Shown here piece by piece: positions 16,209 to 24,577 of a DNA stretch of 64,000 bases. The notes under the pieces are model-generated. The model searched no databases. It was not told where the DNA came from and saw only the letters and a list, made by a program, of their open reading frames with translations. The stretch covers positions 98,557 to 162,556 of the forward strand of contig JAGXFN010000008.1 in assembly GCA_024637195.1 (NCBI GenBank), given 5' to 3'. This DNA is from Arcobacter sp. Its GTDB lineage: Bacteria > Campylobacterota > Campylobacteria > Campylobacterales > Sulfurimonadaceae. Position 1 is the first letter of the stretch; the number at the start of each line of letters is the position of its first letter. The position numbers and the translations under genes were made by a program.

Positions 16209-17109
16209 ATTTTAGAAATTTTTTCGCCTTTTCAGCTTCGGAAGAGTCTGGGTACTTAGCTACCAAGGCCTGAAAAAATTGCTGGGCATGCTCATCATCC
16301 TTGCTTTTTTGAAAGGAGATCGCTGTATGCAGCAGTAGGTTCGGCATATAATCTGCTTTCGAGTAAAGCTCCGCACTCTCTTTAAAGTAAGCGATCGCAT
16401 TTTTATACTCATTGAGTTGAAAATAGCTTTCACCTATATAATAGTGCGCACGCGCAGGTTTATAATGCTTTGTGATCAGGTATTCAAAAGCATCAATAGC
16501 ATCGGCATACTTTTTCTTCTGAAAAAGTTCCTCCGCGTCTATATCGATCTGGGCATTGCTTCTGTTGTCAAACGCATTGCTGCTGACTTTGCCGATATTT
16601 TTAAGCTGTTTAGAGACCTCGAGCTTAAAGCTGTTAATCTCTTTGGCTAAGATGTTGTACTCTTCTTTGCTGACATAGGTGCTGTTGATCCTGTCGATCA
16701 ATGAACTCAGCTCCCCCATCACTATTTTAAGTTTTTTTATATTTTCGTCATGGTTTGCAACAAGATCATCGATTTTTTGATTCATCTGAACAGATGAGTC
16801 TTTCATTTCATTGATATCGTTTTTTAAACCCTGAAGCTCCCGCTTGTCGTTTTGGCTCTTCTCATTCAGACCCTCGACGATACTTTTCATTCCGGAGACA
16901 GACTCTTCAATACCGGTAATTCGGGTTCTGTTTTTGCGAACAGTTCCTTCAATATCAGTAATGATCTCTTTGTTTTCAAGGATGCGTTTTTCGGTTTTTG
17001 TCAAACCATAAGGGGAGGGATTGTCAAGATCGCCTGCTCCAAATGCAGATTTCTCTGCATAAAGGGACAGGGGGAGAAGAAAAGAGGTTAGAAGTAAAAA
17101 TCTTGTCAT
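16207..17109 (-). CDS. cpoB: Tol-Pal associated periplasmic protein CpoB (YbgF)
   Basis: 300 residues: a signal peptide (about 1-18), a long coiled-coil region (about 35-165) and a C-terminal set of TPR repeats (ELFQKKKYADAIDAFEYLI, then KPARAHYYIGESYFQLNEY and following). CpoB links the Tol-Pal machine with peptidoglycan synthesis during division. Its start overlaps the pal stop by one base, so pal and cpoB form a two-gene unit. Here the pair is separated from tolQRAB by about 7 kb. Confidence 0.92.
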   Translation of the reverse strand: MTRFLLLTSFLLPLSLYAEKSAFGAGDLDNPSPYGLTKTEKRILENKEIITDIEGTVRKNRTRITGIEESVSGMKSIVEGLNEKSQNDKRELQGLKNDINEMKDSSVQMNQKIDDLVANHDENIKKLKIVMGELSSLIDRINSTYVSKEEYNILAKEINSFKLEVSKQLKNIGKVSSNAFDNRSNAQIDIDAEELFQKKKYADAIDAFEYLITKHYKPARAHYYIGESYFQLNEYKNAIAYFKESAELYSKADYMPNLLLHTAISFQKSKDDEHAQQFFQALVAKYPDSSEAEKAKKFLK

Positions 17110-17669
17110 TATGGAAGAAGTTTAAAGTCTACTCTACGGTTTTGAGCCCAGCACTCTTTCGTCTGCTCTGTACATATCGGGTTGCTCTCACCAAAACTTA
17201 CCATAGTAATACGCGCAGCGTCAACGCCGTCAGCTACTAGTGCATCTTTTGTTGATTTGGCACGCTTAAGGCCTAGTGCGTAGTTGTATTCATCACTACC
17301 CCACTCATCACAGTTGCCTTCAAGCTTCATGTTATATGCAGAAGCAGCTGTTTTTGAAAGTGCTACATTGTTTTTAATCTTGCTTTCCATATCTGCTCTA
17401 ATAAAAAACTTATCAAAGTCAAACCTAATGCTTTCAAATTTAGACTCTAATGTACTAAGTGTTTGCTCATTACTATCAGCTGTTCCTGACTGATCAATTC
17501 CTGCATCATCAAGGCCGCTTGTGTCACTTGGATCTTTTACATCAACTGTACTTTCTGTGCTTTGTCCTGCCTGTGAACCATCTGTCGCATCAATTGCTGG
17601 ATCTTTTTGGCTACATCCTGAGAACAGAAGTAAAGCGGCTATCGTACTAATTGCAAGAACATTTTTCAT
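17109..17669 (-). CDS. pal: Peptidoglycan-associated lipoprotein Pal
   Basis: 186 residues. A lipoprotein signal with lipobox LLFSGC (C19) is followed by an acidic, Ser/Thr-rich linker (20-75) and a C-terminal OmpA-like peptidoglycan-binding domain (KLEGNCDEWGSDEYNYALG, then LKRAKSTKDAL and SFGESNP). Pal ties the outer membrane to peptidoglycan and partners with TolB. The linker is longer than in E. coli Pal. A TAGAAT -10 box 30 bases upstream and a TATAAT at 17756-17751 are possible promoters. Confidence 0.95.
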   Translation of the reverse strand: MKNVLAISTIAALLLFSGCSQKDPAIDATDGSQAGQSTESTVDVKDPSDTSGLDDAGIDQSGTADSNEQTLSTLESKFESIRFDFDKFFIRADMESKIKNNVALSKTAASAYNMKLEGNCDEWGSDEYNYALGLKRAKSTKDALVADGVDAARITMVSFGESNPICTEQTKECWAQNRRVDFKLLP

Positions 17670-17775
17670 TTTTTTTCCTTATAAGATAATATTTGTGATT
17701 CTAGCAGAGATAATCTTAAAGTATTGGTAAGTGCTGTTAGTAATTGCTATATTATAAGAAGGTTTTATGCAGTTT

Positions 17776-17802
17776 AAGGCAAAAAATCGGAATTTCTGCC
17801 TT
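17776..17802 (-). terminator. Possible terminator after aroQ
   Basis: AAGGCA (17776-17781) and TGCCTT (17797-17802) can pair. On the minus strand the T-run lies in the loop rather than after the stem, so function is uncertain. Confidence 0.3.
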
Positions 17803-17807
17803 ATTTA

Positions 17808-18101
17808 TCATAAAGAACCGCGATTTCGAAACTCTGCAATTTCTGATTCTACCATCTCGTTGATCATCATCTTATACAGATCGGTAATGAGATTTGGCGA
17901 AAGTCCTGAGGCCAGAGCTTTATGGCGCACGCGTTCCAGAACATCTTTTACCCGTCCATCCGCTTTGACTTCAGCAACACTTTGTTTGAACTTTACGGCC
18001 TGATGGATATACGCATTACGCGCAGCTATAAGTTCTACGATCTTATCGTCCAAAAGATCGATTTCATCACGCACTTCTTCCAGGGAATTACATTCTTTCA
18101 T
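17808..18101 (-). CDS. AroQ-type chorismate mutase
   Basis: 97 residues forming one all-helical AroQ domain that converts chorismate to prephenate. Conserved positions include VRDEIDLLDDKIVELIAAR, then KADGRVKDVLERVR and the C-terminal YKMMINEMVESE. The ATG at 18101 has AAGGTGA at good spacing and is preferred to the GTG at 18113. It is unfused, unlike the PheA fusion of many proteobacteria. It begins the block separating pal from tolB. Isochorismate-pyruvate lyase activity is an alternative for this fold. Confidence 0.88.
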   Translation of the reverse strand: MKECNSLEEVRDEIDLLDDKIVELIAARNAYIHQAVKFKQSVAEVKADGRVKDVLERVRHKALASGLSPNLITDLYKMMINEMVESEIAEFRNRGSL

Positions 18102-18131
18102 TTTATCGCTCACCTTATTGGTTTATTGATA

Positions 18132-18137
18132 ATTATA
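18132..18137 (-). promoter_or_regulatory. aroQ promoter, extended -10
   Basis: TGATATAAT on the minus strand is an extended -10 whose hexamer lies 31 bases before the aroQ ATG. The divergent gene at 18172 has TATGAT at 18161-18166, only five bases before its ATG, and no ribosome binding site, so its transcript may be leaderless. Confidence 0.55.
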
Positions 18138-18171
18138 TCAAAGAAACAGTTCACTCTGAGTATGATTTCAT

Positions 18172-19680
18172 ATGAAAATTATACTCAGTACCCTAAATGC
18201 CCGTTATACGCACAGCGCTATCGGGCTGCGCTATCTTTATGCCAATATGCAAGAGCTCCGAAACAGCACCTCTATACTTGAGTTCAGTATCAACGATGCC
18301 ATCCAGGCCGTTGCAGAAAAGATCCTGGATGAAAAACCCGACATTGTCGGTCTGGGTGTGTATATCTGGAACGCCGTACAGAGCTACGAACTGATAGAAA
18401 TCATTAAAAAAGTCTCTGCGAAAACGACAATCGTCCTGGGCGGGCCTGAAGTCAGCTACCAGCCATTTCGTGTGGATTTCTCAAAGGCGGACTACATTCT
18501 TCAAGGCGAAGGGGACACCTCATTTTACAAACTCTGCAAAAAGATCCTCTCAGATGAGGCGCCGGCGGAACAGCTCATCCCGCCGGTCATCGAAGACCTC
18601 TCGCGCATCACACTTCCTTATCCCTTTTATACCCAAGGCGACATAGATAACCGATATATCTATGTCGAAGCTTCCAGAGGGTGTCCCTTTATGTGCGAAT
18701 TTTGTCTCTCTTCTATAGATGAAAAGGTGCGCAACTTTGATCTCAATAGCCTCTTGAGTGAATTTGAACTACTTTGGCAAAAGGGTGCTAGAAACTTCAA
18801 GTTTGTCGACCGTACTTTTAATCTGAACATGAAGTTCGCCAATGCTCTTCTTGACTTCTTTCTTTCCAAAGAACCGCCCTATTTTGCCCATTTTGAAGTC
18901 ATACCGGATCATTTTCCCGAAGTTTTGAAGTCTAAGATCGCTCTTTTCCCTGATGGAGCGCTCCAGCTTGAGATCGGTATCCAGACACTCAATCCAGAAG
19001 TCGCAAACAATATCAACCGCCCGCTTAAACTTGAGAAGATCAGAGAAAACATCTCCTTTATTGAACAGCAGACCAAGGCACATGTGCATCTTGACCTCAT
19101 CGTCGGTCTGCCCGGAGAGAGTATTCAGAGCTTTGGACATAACCTGAACGAGCTTGTTGCGCTGAGTTCTTCGGAGATTCAGATCGGTATCTTAAAAAAA
19201 CTCTCCGGGACAACACTTGAACGCCACGACACAGTATTTGGGATGCGTTACAGCGATATACCGCCTTATGACATCTTGTGCAATGATCTTTTGAGTTTCA
19301 AGCAGATTCAGAAGATGAAGCGTTTTTCGAGATTTTGGGATCTTATCTATAACAGCGGTAACTTTAAAAAAACGATTTTGCTCCTATGGAAAGAGCAAAC
19401 TGTGTTTGACAGCTTCTATGCCTTTAGTGAATGGATCTACACACAGACGGATGCAACCTGGAAGATCTCTCTTGAACGGCTCTCTCTCTTGCTTTTCACT
19501 TATCTTACTAAAGCGCTCAAACAAGAGAAAAAAGAAGTCGCTATGACTATGCTAGAGGATCTGATGACGCTTCAAGGACGGGTTATTCCGAGTTTTTTAC
19601 GTCCCTTCGCAGAAGAAGAGGTAAAGATTAAAAACAAAAGAGGTTCTTCACTGAACAAGCGCCAGGCCCAACGCGCCTGA
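18172..19680 (+). CDS. B12-binding domain radical SAM protein
   Basis: 502 residues. The N-terminal cobalamin-binding Rossmann domain (about 1-130) contains the PDIVGLGVYIWN and VLGGPEVS segments. The radical SAM domain has the cluster motif CX3CX2C at C171, C175 and C178 (RGCPFMCEFC) and a conserved glycine-rich segment (VGLPGES). The C-terminal region resembles the DUF4080 extension found on many such proteins. The reaction is unknown; relatives perform methylations or rearrangements. The upstream gap is short and lacks a Shine-Dalgarno sequence. Confidence 0.88.
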   Translation: MKIILSTLNARYTHSAIGLRYLYANMQELRNSTSILEFSINDAIQAVAEKILDEKPDIVGLGVYIWNAVQSYELIEIIKKVSAKTTIVLGGPEVSYQPFRVDFSKADYILQGEGDTSFYKLCKKILSDEAPAEQLIPPVIEDLSRITLPYPFYTQGDIDNRYIYVEASRGCPFMCEFCLSSIDEKVRNFDLNSLLSEFELLWQKGARNFKFVDRTFNLNMKFANALLDFFLSKEPPYFAHFEVIPDHFPEVLKSKIALFPDGALQLEIGIQTLNPEVANNINRPLKLEKIRENISFIEQQTKAHVHLDLIVGLPGESIQSFGHNLNELVALSSSEIQIGILKKLSGTTLERHDTVFGMRYSDIPPYDILCNDLLSFKQIQKMKRFSRFWDLIYNSGNFKKTILLLWKEQTVFDSFYAFSEWIYTQTDATWKISLERLSLLLFTYLTKALKQEKKEVAMTMLEDLMTLQGRVIPSFLRPFAEEEVKIKNKRGSSLNKRQAQRA

Positions 19681-19747
19681 TCGGACCTGTTTTATCTTTA
19701 TTCATGCAGTATTGAATCAATAAATATTGATATAGTGATGTTTATGC

Positions 19748-19753
19748 TACAAT
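19748..19753 (+). promoter_or_regulatory. Promoter of the ArsB-like transporter gene
   Basis: TGCTACAAT is an extended -10 with the hexamer at 19748-19753, 37 bases before the ATG. TTGATA at 19727-19732 is a possible -35 with a short 15-base spacer. Confidence 0.5.
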
Positions 19754-19789
19754 TTTGCCTTCACCTTAAAAATAGAGGAAATACAGTTC

Positions 19790-21049
19790 ATGGTTTTGGC
19801 AAGTTTAATTTTTATAGCGACGCTCACCTTTGTCATTTGGCAGCCAAGAGGTTTACAGATAGGCACTTCTGCGATGATAGGCGCAGTTGCAGCCCTTGTT
19901 TTAGGAGTAGTAAGTCTTGGTGATGTTGTCGTAGTGACGCAGATAGTCTGGGATGCCACACTTGCTTTTATAGGGATCATCATACTCTCTATGGTGCTCG
20001 ATGAGATTGGGTTTTTCGAATGGTGCGCCATTAAAATGGCAAAACTTTCTCATGGCAACGGGCATTTGATGTTTGTTTATGCACTGTTGCTCGGCTCTTT
20101 TGTCTCCGCCCTCTTTGCCAATGACGGTGCCGCACTTATCCTTACTCCCATACTTCTGGCAAAAATGCGTATCCTGCAGCTCAATCTTAAGACCATTGTA
20201 GCCTTTTTGCTCGCAGGCGGATTTATTAGCGATTCGGCATCTCTTCCCTTTGTCTTCTCAAACCTTACCAATATCGTTACCGCGAACTATTTCAACATAG
20301 GATTTTTGCAGTATCTGCAAAATATGCTCATTCCCTATCTCATCAGTACGCTTGTCTCCATCATAGTTCTATGGATCGTCTTAAGAAAAGATATCCCGAA
20401 AAGAGTAGACATTACCCTTTTAAAAAATCCTTATGATGTACTTAAAAACAAAACACTTTTTAAATTCAGCTGGCTGTTTTTAGCACTGCTTTTAGTAGGC
20501 TACTTTATTGGCGACAGTTATGATCTTCCTGTAAGTCTTTTTGCTCTCGGCGGTGGACTTTTGTTTTTGGCCATTGCAAGCTACGCAAAAAGTGCACGCG
20601 CCTGGTTGACCATAAAAACTGCTCCCTGGCAGGTGGTGTGGTTCAGTATAGGCCTTTATATCGTGGTTTACGGACTTAAAAACGCGGGGCTTACAGATTA
20701 TCTGAGTGTGCTCTTGAAAAATTTAAATTCGCAGGGCGATTTTATCGCTATCATCGGCACGGGCTTCTTGTCCGCATTGTTAAGTGCGCTCATGAACAAT
20801 ATGCCGACCATTATGATTATGGATATAGCGCTAGCAGATGTACACAACAGCGCCCTTGCCTACGCCAACATCATCGGATGTAACCTGGGACCGAAGATGA
20901 CACCTTTTGGAAGTCTTGCCACCCTTCTTTGGCTGCACGTTCTCTCACAAAAAGGGATTAAAATAGGATTCTGGGAATACAGCAAATTCGGGCTTATCGT
21001 CACGCCGCCCGTCTTGTTTGTGGTGCTGATTTCGCTTTATCTGTTTTAA
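19790..21049 (+). CDS. ArsB-type arsenite/ion transporter
   Basis: 419 residues with about 11 to 12 hydrophobic segments. Residues 1-125 align closely with E. coli ArsB as I remember it (IWQPRGLQIG, LDEIGFFEW, ALFANDGAALILTPI). ArsB exports arsenite and antimonite through the inner membrane. No arsR, arsC or arsA neighbours are visible, so the substrate is not certain within the ArsB/NhaD superfamily. A GAGGAAA ribosome binding site precedes the ATG. It converges on the DTW gene with a 4-base overlap. Confidence 0.87.
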   Translation: MVLASLIFIATLTFVIWQPRGLQIGTSAMIGAVAALVLGVVSLGDVVVVTQIVWDATLAFIGIIILSMVLDEIGFFEWCAIKMAKLSHGNGHLMFVYALLLGSFVSALFANDGAALILTPILLAKMRILQLNLKTIVAFLLAGGFISDSASLPFVFSNLTNIVTANYFNIGFLQYLQNMLIPYLISTLVSIIVLWIVLRKDIPKRVDITLLKNPYDVLKNKTLFKFSWLFLALLLVGYFIGDSYDLPVSLFALGGGLLFLAIASYAKSARAWLTIKTAPWQVVWFSIGLYIVVYGLKNAGLTDYLSVLLKNLNSQGDFIAIIGTGFLSALLSALMNNMPTIMIMDIALADVHNSALAYANIIGCNLGPKMTPFGSLATLLWLHVLSQKGIKIGFWEYSKFGLIVTPPVLFVVLISLYLF

Positions 21050-21699
21050 AGCCTAAACCTCGGTTCTCTTGTGTCGGAACCGATGCACTCCAGCTGATAC
21101 GCCACCATTTTTCTAAAAGGGCTCAAAAATGATCCCAAATCTTTCTCAGGAATCTGCTCATCACCGTTTTTGTTTAAAAGCTCCAAGACGCACAGAGTCG
21201 ATTCTATCGTTGAGAGACAGAGTGCCTGGGGCTGTTCTTTGATCCTGAACTCCGAGCTTTTCGTATGCTCAAAGCTCACCTTTGGCAGCTGTTTAAGATT
21301 TCTGCTCAGTCGCAGTATCTTTTTAGAACAGGCCCAGGTCGCATCAATCAGAAAAATAACGTTTTGTTTACCCTCTGTGTGCAGATGCATGTGGTTCAAG
21401 ACCAGACTCTCTTTTGAAGGATAAAGCACATAGCAGACATTGTTCGGCTCGTTTATCAGCGCATTGATTCGCGCATGATCGCTGAAATCAATCCCGACAT
21501 GCAGTTCAGAGTTTTCCAAAGAGAGATGGGTGAAATGCCCTGTGCCGTTTTTGATCTTTCTGAACTCATGGGTATGCATCAAGAGCACAAATTTCGTCTT
21601 CGTACTGATTGTTGTGAGATGCTTGCACATACAGCTGCTAAGCGGTCTATAGCAGCGGTAGCACTTCGGACGTGCCCTCTCTTCTTCAGGCTTACTTAT
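21046..21699 (-). CDS. DTW-domain tRNA-uridine aminocarboxypropyltransferase-like protein
   Basis: DTW-domain proteins (TapT/TuaA family) transfer a 3-amino-3-carboxypropyl group from SAM to tRNA uridine. The signature is LIDATWACSKKI, followed by LKQLPKVSF, a KSSEFRIKEQP segment and LSTIES. The family's N-terminal cysteine cluster (KCYRCYRPLSSCMCK) is intact but lies mostly upstream of the only in-frame ATG (21630). The frame is closed by TAA at 21708 and contains no ATG, GTG or TTG before the cysteines. I use the ATA at 21699 (encoding ATA-S-K-P-E-E-E), which overlaps the hemF stop region. Product length would be 217 residues. Confidence 0.85.
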   Translation of the reverse strand: MSKPEEERARPKCYRCYRPLSSCMCKHLTTISTKTKFVLLMHTHEFRKIKNGTGHFTHLSLENSELHVGIDFSDHARINALINEPNNVCYVLYPSKESLVLNHMHLHTEGKQNVIFLIDATWACSKKILRLSRNLKQLPKVSFEHTKSSEFRIKEQPQALCLSTIESTLCVLELLNKNGDEQIPEKDLGSFLSPFRKMVAYQLECIGSDTREPRFRL

Positions 21700-22714
21700 G
21701 ATTATTTACCGTCGGCACGCAGACATAGCCGCTGGCTTGCATGCCAAGTGCTTCGGGGTACTTCTTATAGTGCTCCCGTGTTACTTTTGCAAGGCAGGTT
21801 TTTTGTGTATCTTCAACCTTTGCGCTGCTGCCCAGACACCCCAGTATCGCATCAATGAGCAGATCTTGAGGAGTCTGCACTTTTTTTTTCCAGGAGCGCA
21901 GCAGATCAGTATTGATATGCGAAGGGATAGAACCCATGATCCCCACATCATTTTCGTCATGGATCAAAAGACCCAAGGTAGTTCCTCTGTCCAGGCTTAA
22001 GACTTGAAAAAGGTAAAGCGTGTGGTAGGCCAACTGTTCGGCCCGATCTGCTTCTGAAACCGCCTGCGTCATCCTTTTTGAAATGATCTCTATATAGATA
22101 TCAACGGCCCCTTCGATCAGACGCTTCGCCATTTGCACGTCATCTTTGGCCGTAAAGTTTTCCAGATAAAAATGCGAAACACCGCGATGGCGCTGTAACA
22201 CAGGGATGTGAAAATATTTGTCACCCTGGGCAGAGGCATCTTCATAAACTTCCGGCACAAGCGACTGAAGTTTCTTTTCAAACAGCGCTTTATCCTCTGC
22301 ATAGAAGATGGAGGGATTAAGGTCTGCCATCATCCTCCAATATCCCCGGCCCTCTTTCATCTCTGTCCAGCTGATATGCATATGGATAGAAGGGGCGTGG
22401 GGATTTCGCGGATGGATAATCGTGGACAGAGCCGTTGCTGAAGAGAGCGCCCGCTGCATGTCGCTCTCATACTGCACCTGAGACACATTAACAGAAGCGC
22501 GGTCAAAAAGCTTCTCATCCTGGGCTGCATATCGTACTCCGCCTCCAAACTTTCCTGCTTCTCTAAACCACTCTATCGGCACGAAGGGCTTGTTCTCACC
22601 AAGCGTGTTTGAGAGCATCTCCAGGGCATCAACAAAATATTTTTGCAGATGGCATACTAAGGCATCGGCCTCTTGGGCACGTGCTGATTTTGCTTTTATT
22701 CTTTTCATAGACAA
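21692..22714 (-). CDS. hemF: Oxygen-dependent coproporphyrinogen III oxidase
   Basis: 340 residues of the HemF family, which uses O2 to convert coproporphyrinogen III to protoporphyrinogen IX in haem synthesis. Conserved segments include GGGVRYAAQDEKLFDRASVN, the PHAPSIHMHISW histidine motif and WRMMADLNPS. It implies at least microaerobic life. The DTW gene overlaps its 3' end. It is one of the genes placed between pal and tolB. Confidence 0.9.
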   Translation of the reverse strand: MSMKRIKAKSARAQEADALVCHLQKYFVDALEMLSNTLGENKPFVPIEWFREAGKFGGGVRYAAQDEKLFDRASVNVSQVQYESDMQRALSSATALSTIIHPRNPHAPSIHMHISWTEMKEGRGYWRMMADLNPSIFYAEDKALFEKKLQSLVPEVYEDASAQGDKYFHIPVLQRHRGVSHFYLENFTAKDDVQMAKRLIEGAVDIYIEIISKRMTQAVSEADRAEQLAYHTLYLFQVLSLDRGTTLGLLIHDENDVGIMGSIPSHINTDLLRSWKKKVQTPQDLLIDAILGCLGSSAKVEDTQKTCLAKVTREHYKKYPEALGMQASGYVCVPTVNNHK

Positions 22715-22748
22715 TCTTTTACTGGAATTTTAAAGGGTTAAGGAATGC

Positions 22749-22781
22749 AAAAAGGCAAGAAGAGTATGCGGGCCTCTTCTT
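22749..22781 (-). terminator. Intrinsic terminator after the REC/HPt gene
   Basis: AAGAAGAG (22757-22764) and CTCTTCTT (22774-22781) form a perfect 8-base stem. On the minus strand the stem is followed after three bases by TTTTT. It overlaps the stop codon region. Confidence 0.62.
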
Positions 22782-24015
22782 AGACTTTAAAAGCATTTTG
22801 AATGCTTTTTAAAAGTATCAGCAAGTTGCTCTGATACTCTTTGAAAAGTTTCGAATACGCCGATGTATTTTTCTTGGAGAGCTCATCAATAAAGCAGTCA
22901 ACCACATAGATAAACTGCTTTGCCCCAAGGTTTGAAGCGGTGCCTTTTAGGTCGATAAGGATGGATTGAACCTCTTTGTAGTCTTTTTTCATAAGAGCCT
23001 CGCGAAGTTTTTTTGCGGAGTCTTTGTAGCTCATAAAGAAATCTCTAAGTAGCCCTTTATACATCTCTTCATCTCCGCCGCAGATCTCAAGTCCCATATC
23101 ATAATCCAAACTTGCAAGTTCACTCACATCCAAGGCAATCTCTAGCTCTTCTATCTGCGGGGCGCCGACGGAAGCTTCTTTTCCAGACTCATCCATCGTA
23201 TAATACATGGACATAATATCATACAGTATGTCCATTTTCAGCGGCTTTTCCAATGTCTCTTCCATACCCACTTCACGCATATGCCGGATGTCATCTGATG
23301 CGGTATCGCCGCTTAAAGCGATGACGGCAATGTGTTCAAAAGCCGGGTTTTCTCTTATTTTGCGCGTTGCCTCGAAACCGTCAACACGAGGCATATGGGC
23401 ATCCATCAAAATAATGTCAAAGGCACTGTCTTCTTTCAAGATATCAAGCACGACCTGTCCGTCATCTGCCATCACAACGTCAATTCCAGATTCGTTTAAT
23501 ACTCCGTTGAGAACCTTTTGGTTGATGAGATTGTCCTCAGCGATCAAAAGCCGCTGTCCGCTAAAATCAGAAAAATCTGCCTTGCTTATTTTCTTCCCAT
23601 TTCGCGTCGATTCACGTTTTTTTCGAGTCACGGAAAAAGCACTTGCTGCAGGTGCTGACAGCGGCTCTGGCTCAACTTCTTTTTTAGCAATCACTCGCGG
23701 CTCGACCGGAGCTTCATCTTTGGTCGCATCAATCTCTTGAGCAGCGGCTGAACTCTCTGATGGCATAAAGCCATCATCACTCTGCTCTGCGCTTATTGCA
23801 GAATCTTCATTGCCTTCGTCAAACAGATCACTCTGAGATTCGGATGGAATAAGGTCAACAAGTTCACGCGGCGGGCTTTTTTTAGAAGTTTTTGCCACTG
23901 TCCATGCTGCAATAATAATCACAACTATGCCTGCAACTATATAAAGAGTGTCAATACCGAAAATAGTGTTTGGAACCATTTCATTGATGAGACTTAAAGT
24001 CTTGGAAAAATCCAT
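22780..24015 (-). CDS. Membrane-anchored response regulator with degenerate HPt domain
   Basis: 411 residues. One membrane segment (about 22-40) is followed by an acidic linker (60-150), a receiver domain with acid pocket E160/D161, phosphoacceptor D205 and switch residues S235 and K258, and a C-terminal HPt-like four-helix domain (about 300-400). The HPt phosphorylation motif should read H-x-L-K-G, but here it is I-D-L-K-G (I354), so this domain cannot take a phosphate on His. No kinase domain is attached. It may work as a docking or phosphate-sink module for a separate histidine kinase. Confidence 0.85.
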   Translation of the reverse strand: MDFSKTLSLINEMVPNTIFGIDTLYIVAGIVVIIIAAWTVAKTSKKSPPRELVDLIPSESQSDLFDEGNEDSAISAEQSDDGFMPSESSAAAQEIDATKDEAPVEPRVIAKKEVEPEPLSAPAASAFSVTRKKRESTRNGKKISKADFSDFSGQRLLIAEDNLINQKVLNGVLNESGIDVVMADDGQVVLDILKEDSAFDIILMDAHMPRVDGFEATRKIRENPAFEHIAVIALSGDTASDDIRHMREVGMEETLEKPLKMDILYDIMSMYYTMDESGKEASVGAPQIEELEIALDVSELASLDYDMGLEICGGDEEMYKGLLRDFFMSYKDSAKKLREALMKKDYKEVQSILIDLKGTASNLGAKQFIYVVDCFIDELSKKNTSAYSKLFKEYQSNLLILLKSIQNAFKV

Positions 24016-24134
24016 ATACGGTCCTAATTATAAAAATTGATATATAGTGTAGCCAAAAAAAGAAAAAAATTAATCAAAATAAGAAAAATTCAGAGTGATT
24101 TTTTTGTATTTGCGATGAGGGTATCTACTCTACG

Positions 24135-24168
24135 CGACAGATAAAACAGCAGAGGTTTTTTTCTGTCG
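24135..24168. repeat. Inverted repeat between two response regulator genes
   Basis: CGACAGA (24135-24141) and TCTGTCG (24162-24168) form a perfect 7-base stem with a 20-base loop, just after the stop of the single-domain regulator. It is possibly an mRNA 3' structure. No T-run follows on the minus strand. Confidence 0.35.
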
Positions 24169-24178
24169 TATATCTCTC

Positions 24179-24556
24179 TTAGAGGATAAGTTTAGTGATC
24201 TTTGAGAGGATATCTTTCTCACGAATAGGCTTTGTTATGAAGTCGTTGGCACCTTCATTAAGAGCTGACGCCCGGATAGTCTCATCCGTCGTCAAGACGA
24301 TAACAGGAATACTTTTCAATCTATCATCCGCGCGAGCGACCTTTAAAAAATCAATGCCCCCCATAATAGGCATGATGATATCAAGCAGAATAATGTCAAT
24401 GCTTAGATCTTTTTTCAAGATATCAAGGGCGTCCATGCCATTGACAGCTTCAATCACTTCTGAAATATTTTCCACTTTCATTAGCATTGATTTGATCAGC
24501 TTTCTGTTGATCATATCATCATCAACTGCTAATACACGTAAGGTTTTATTTCCCAT
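24179..24556 (-). CDS. Single-domain response regulator (CheY-like)
   Basis: 125 residues consisting of one receiver domain: acidic pocket DDD (12-14), phosphoacceptor D59 in ILLDIIMP, Thr in VIVLTTDE and the conserved Lys in FITKPI. There is no output domain. It follows tolB by 21 bases and may be transcribed with the tol genes. A link to the next gene, which also has a receiver domain, is likely but not shown. Confidence 0.9.
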   Translation of the reverse strand: MGNKTLRVLAVDDDMINRKLIKSMLMKVENISEVIEAVNGMDALDILKKDLSIDIILLDIIMPIMGGIDFLKVARADDRLKSIPVIVLTTDETIRASALNEGANDFITKPIREKDILSKITKLIL

Positions 24557-24577
24557 GTTACCTGCTCTCTCTCGATT

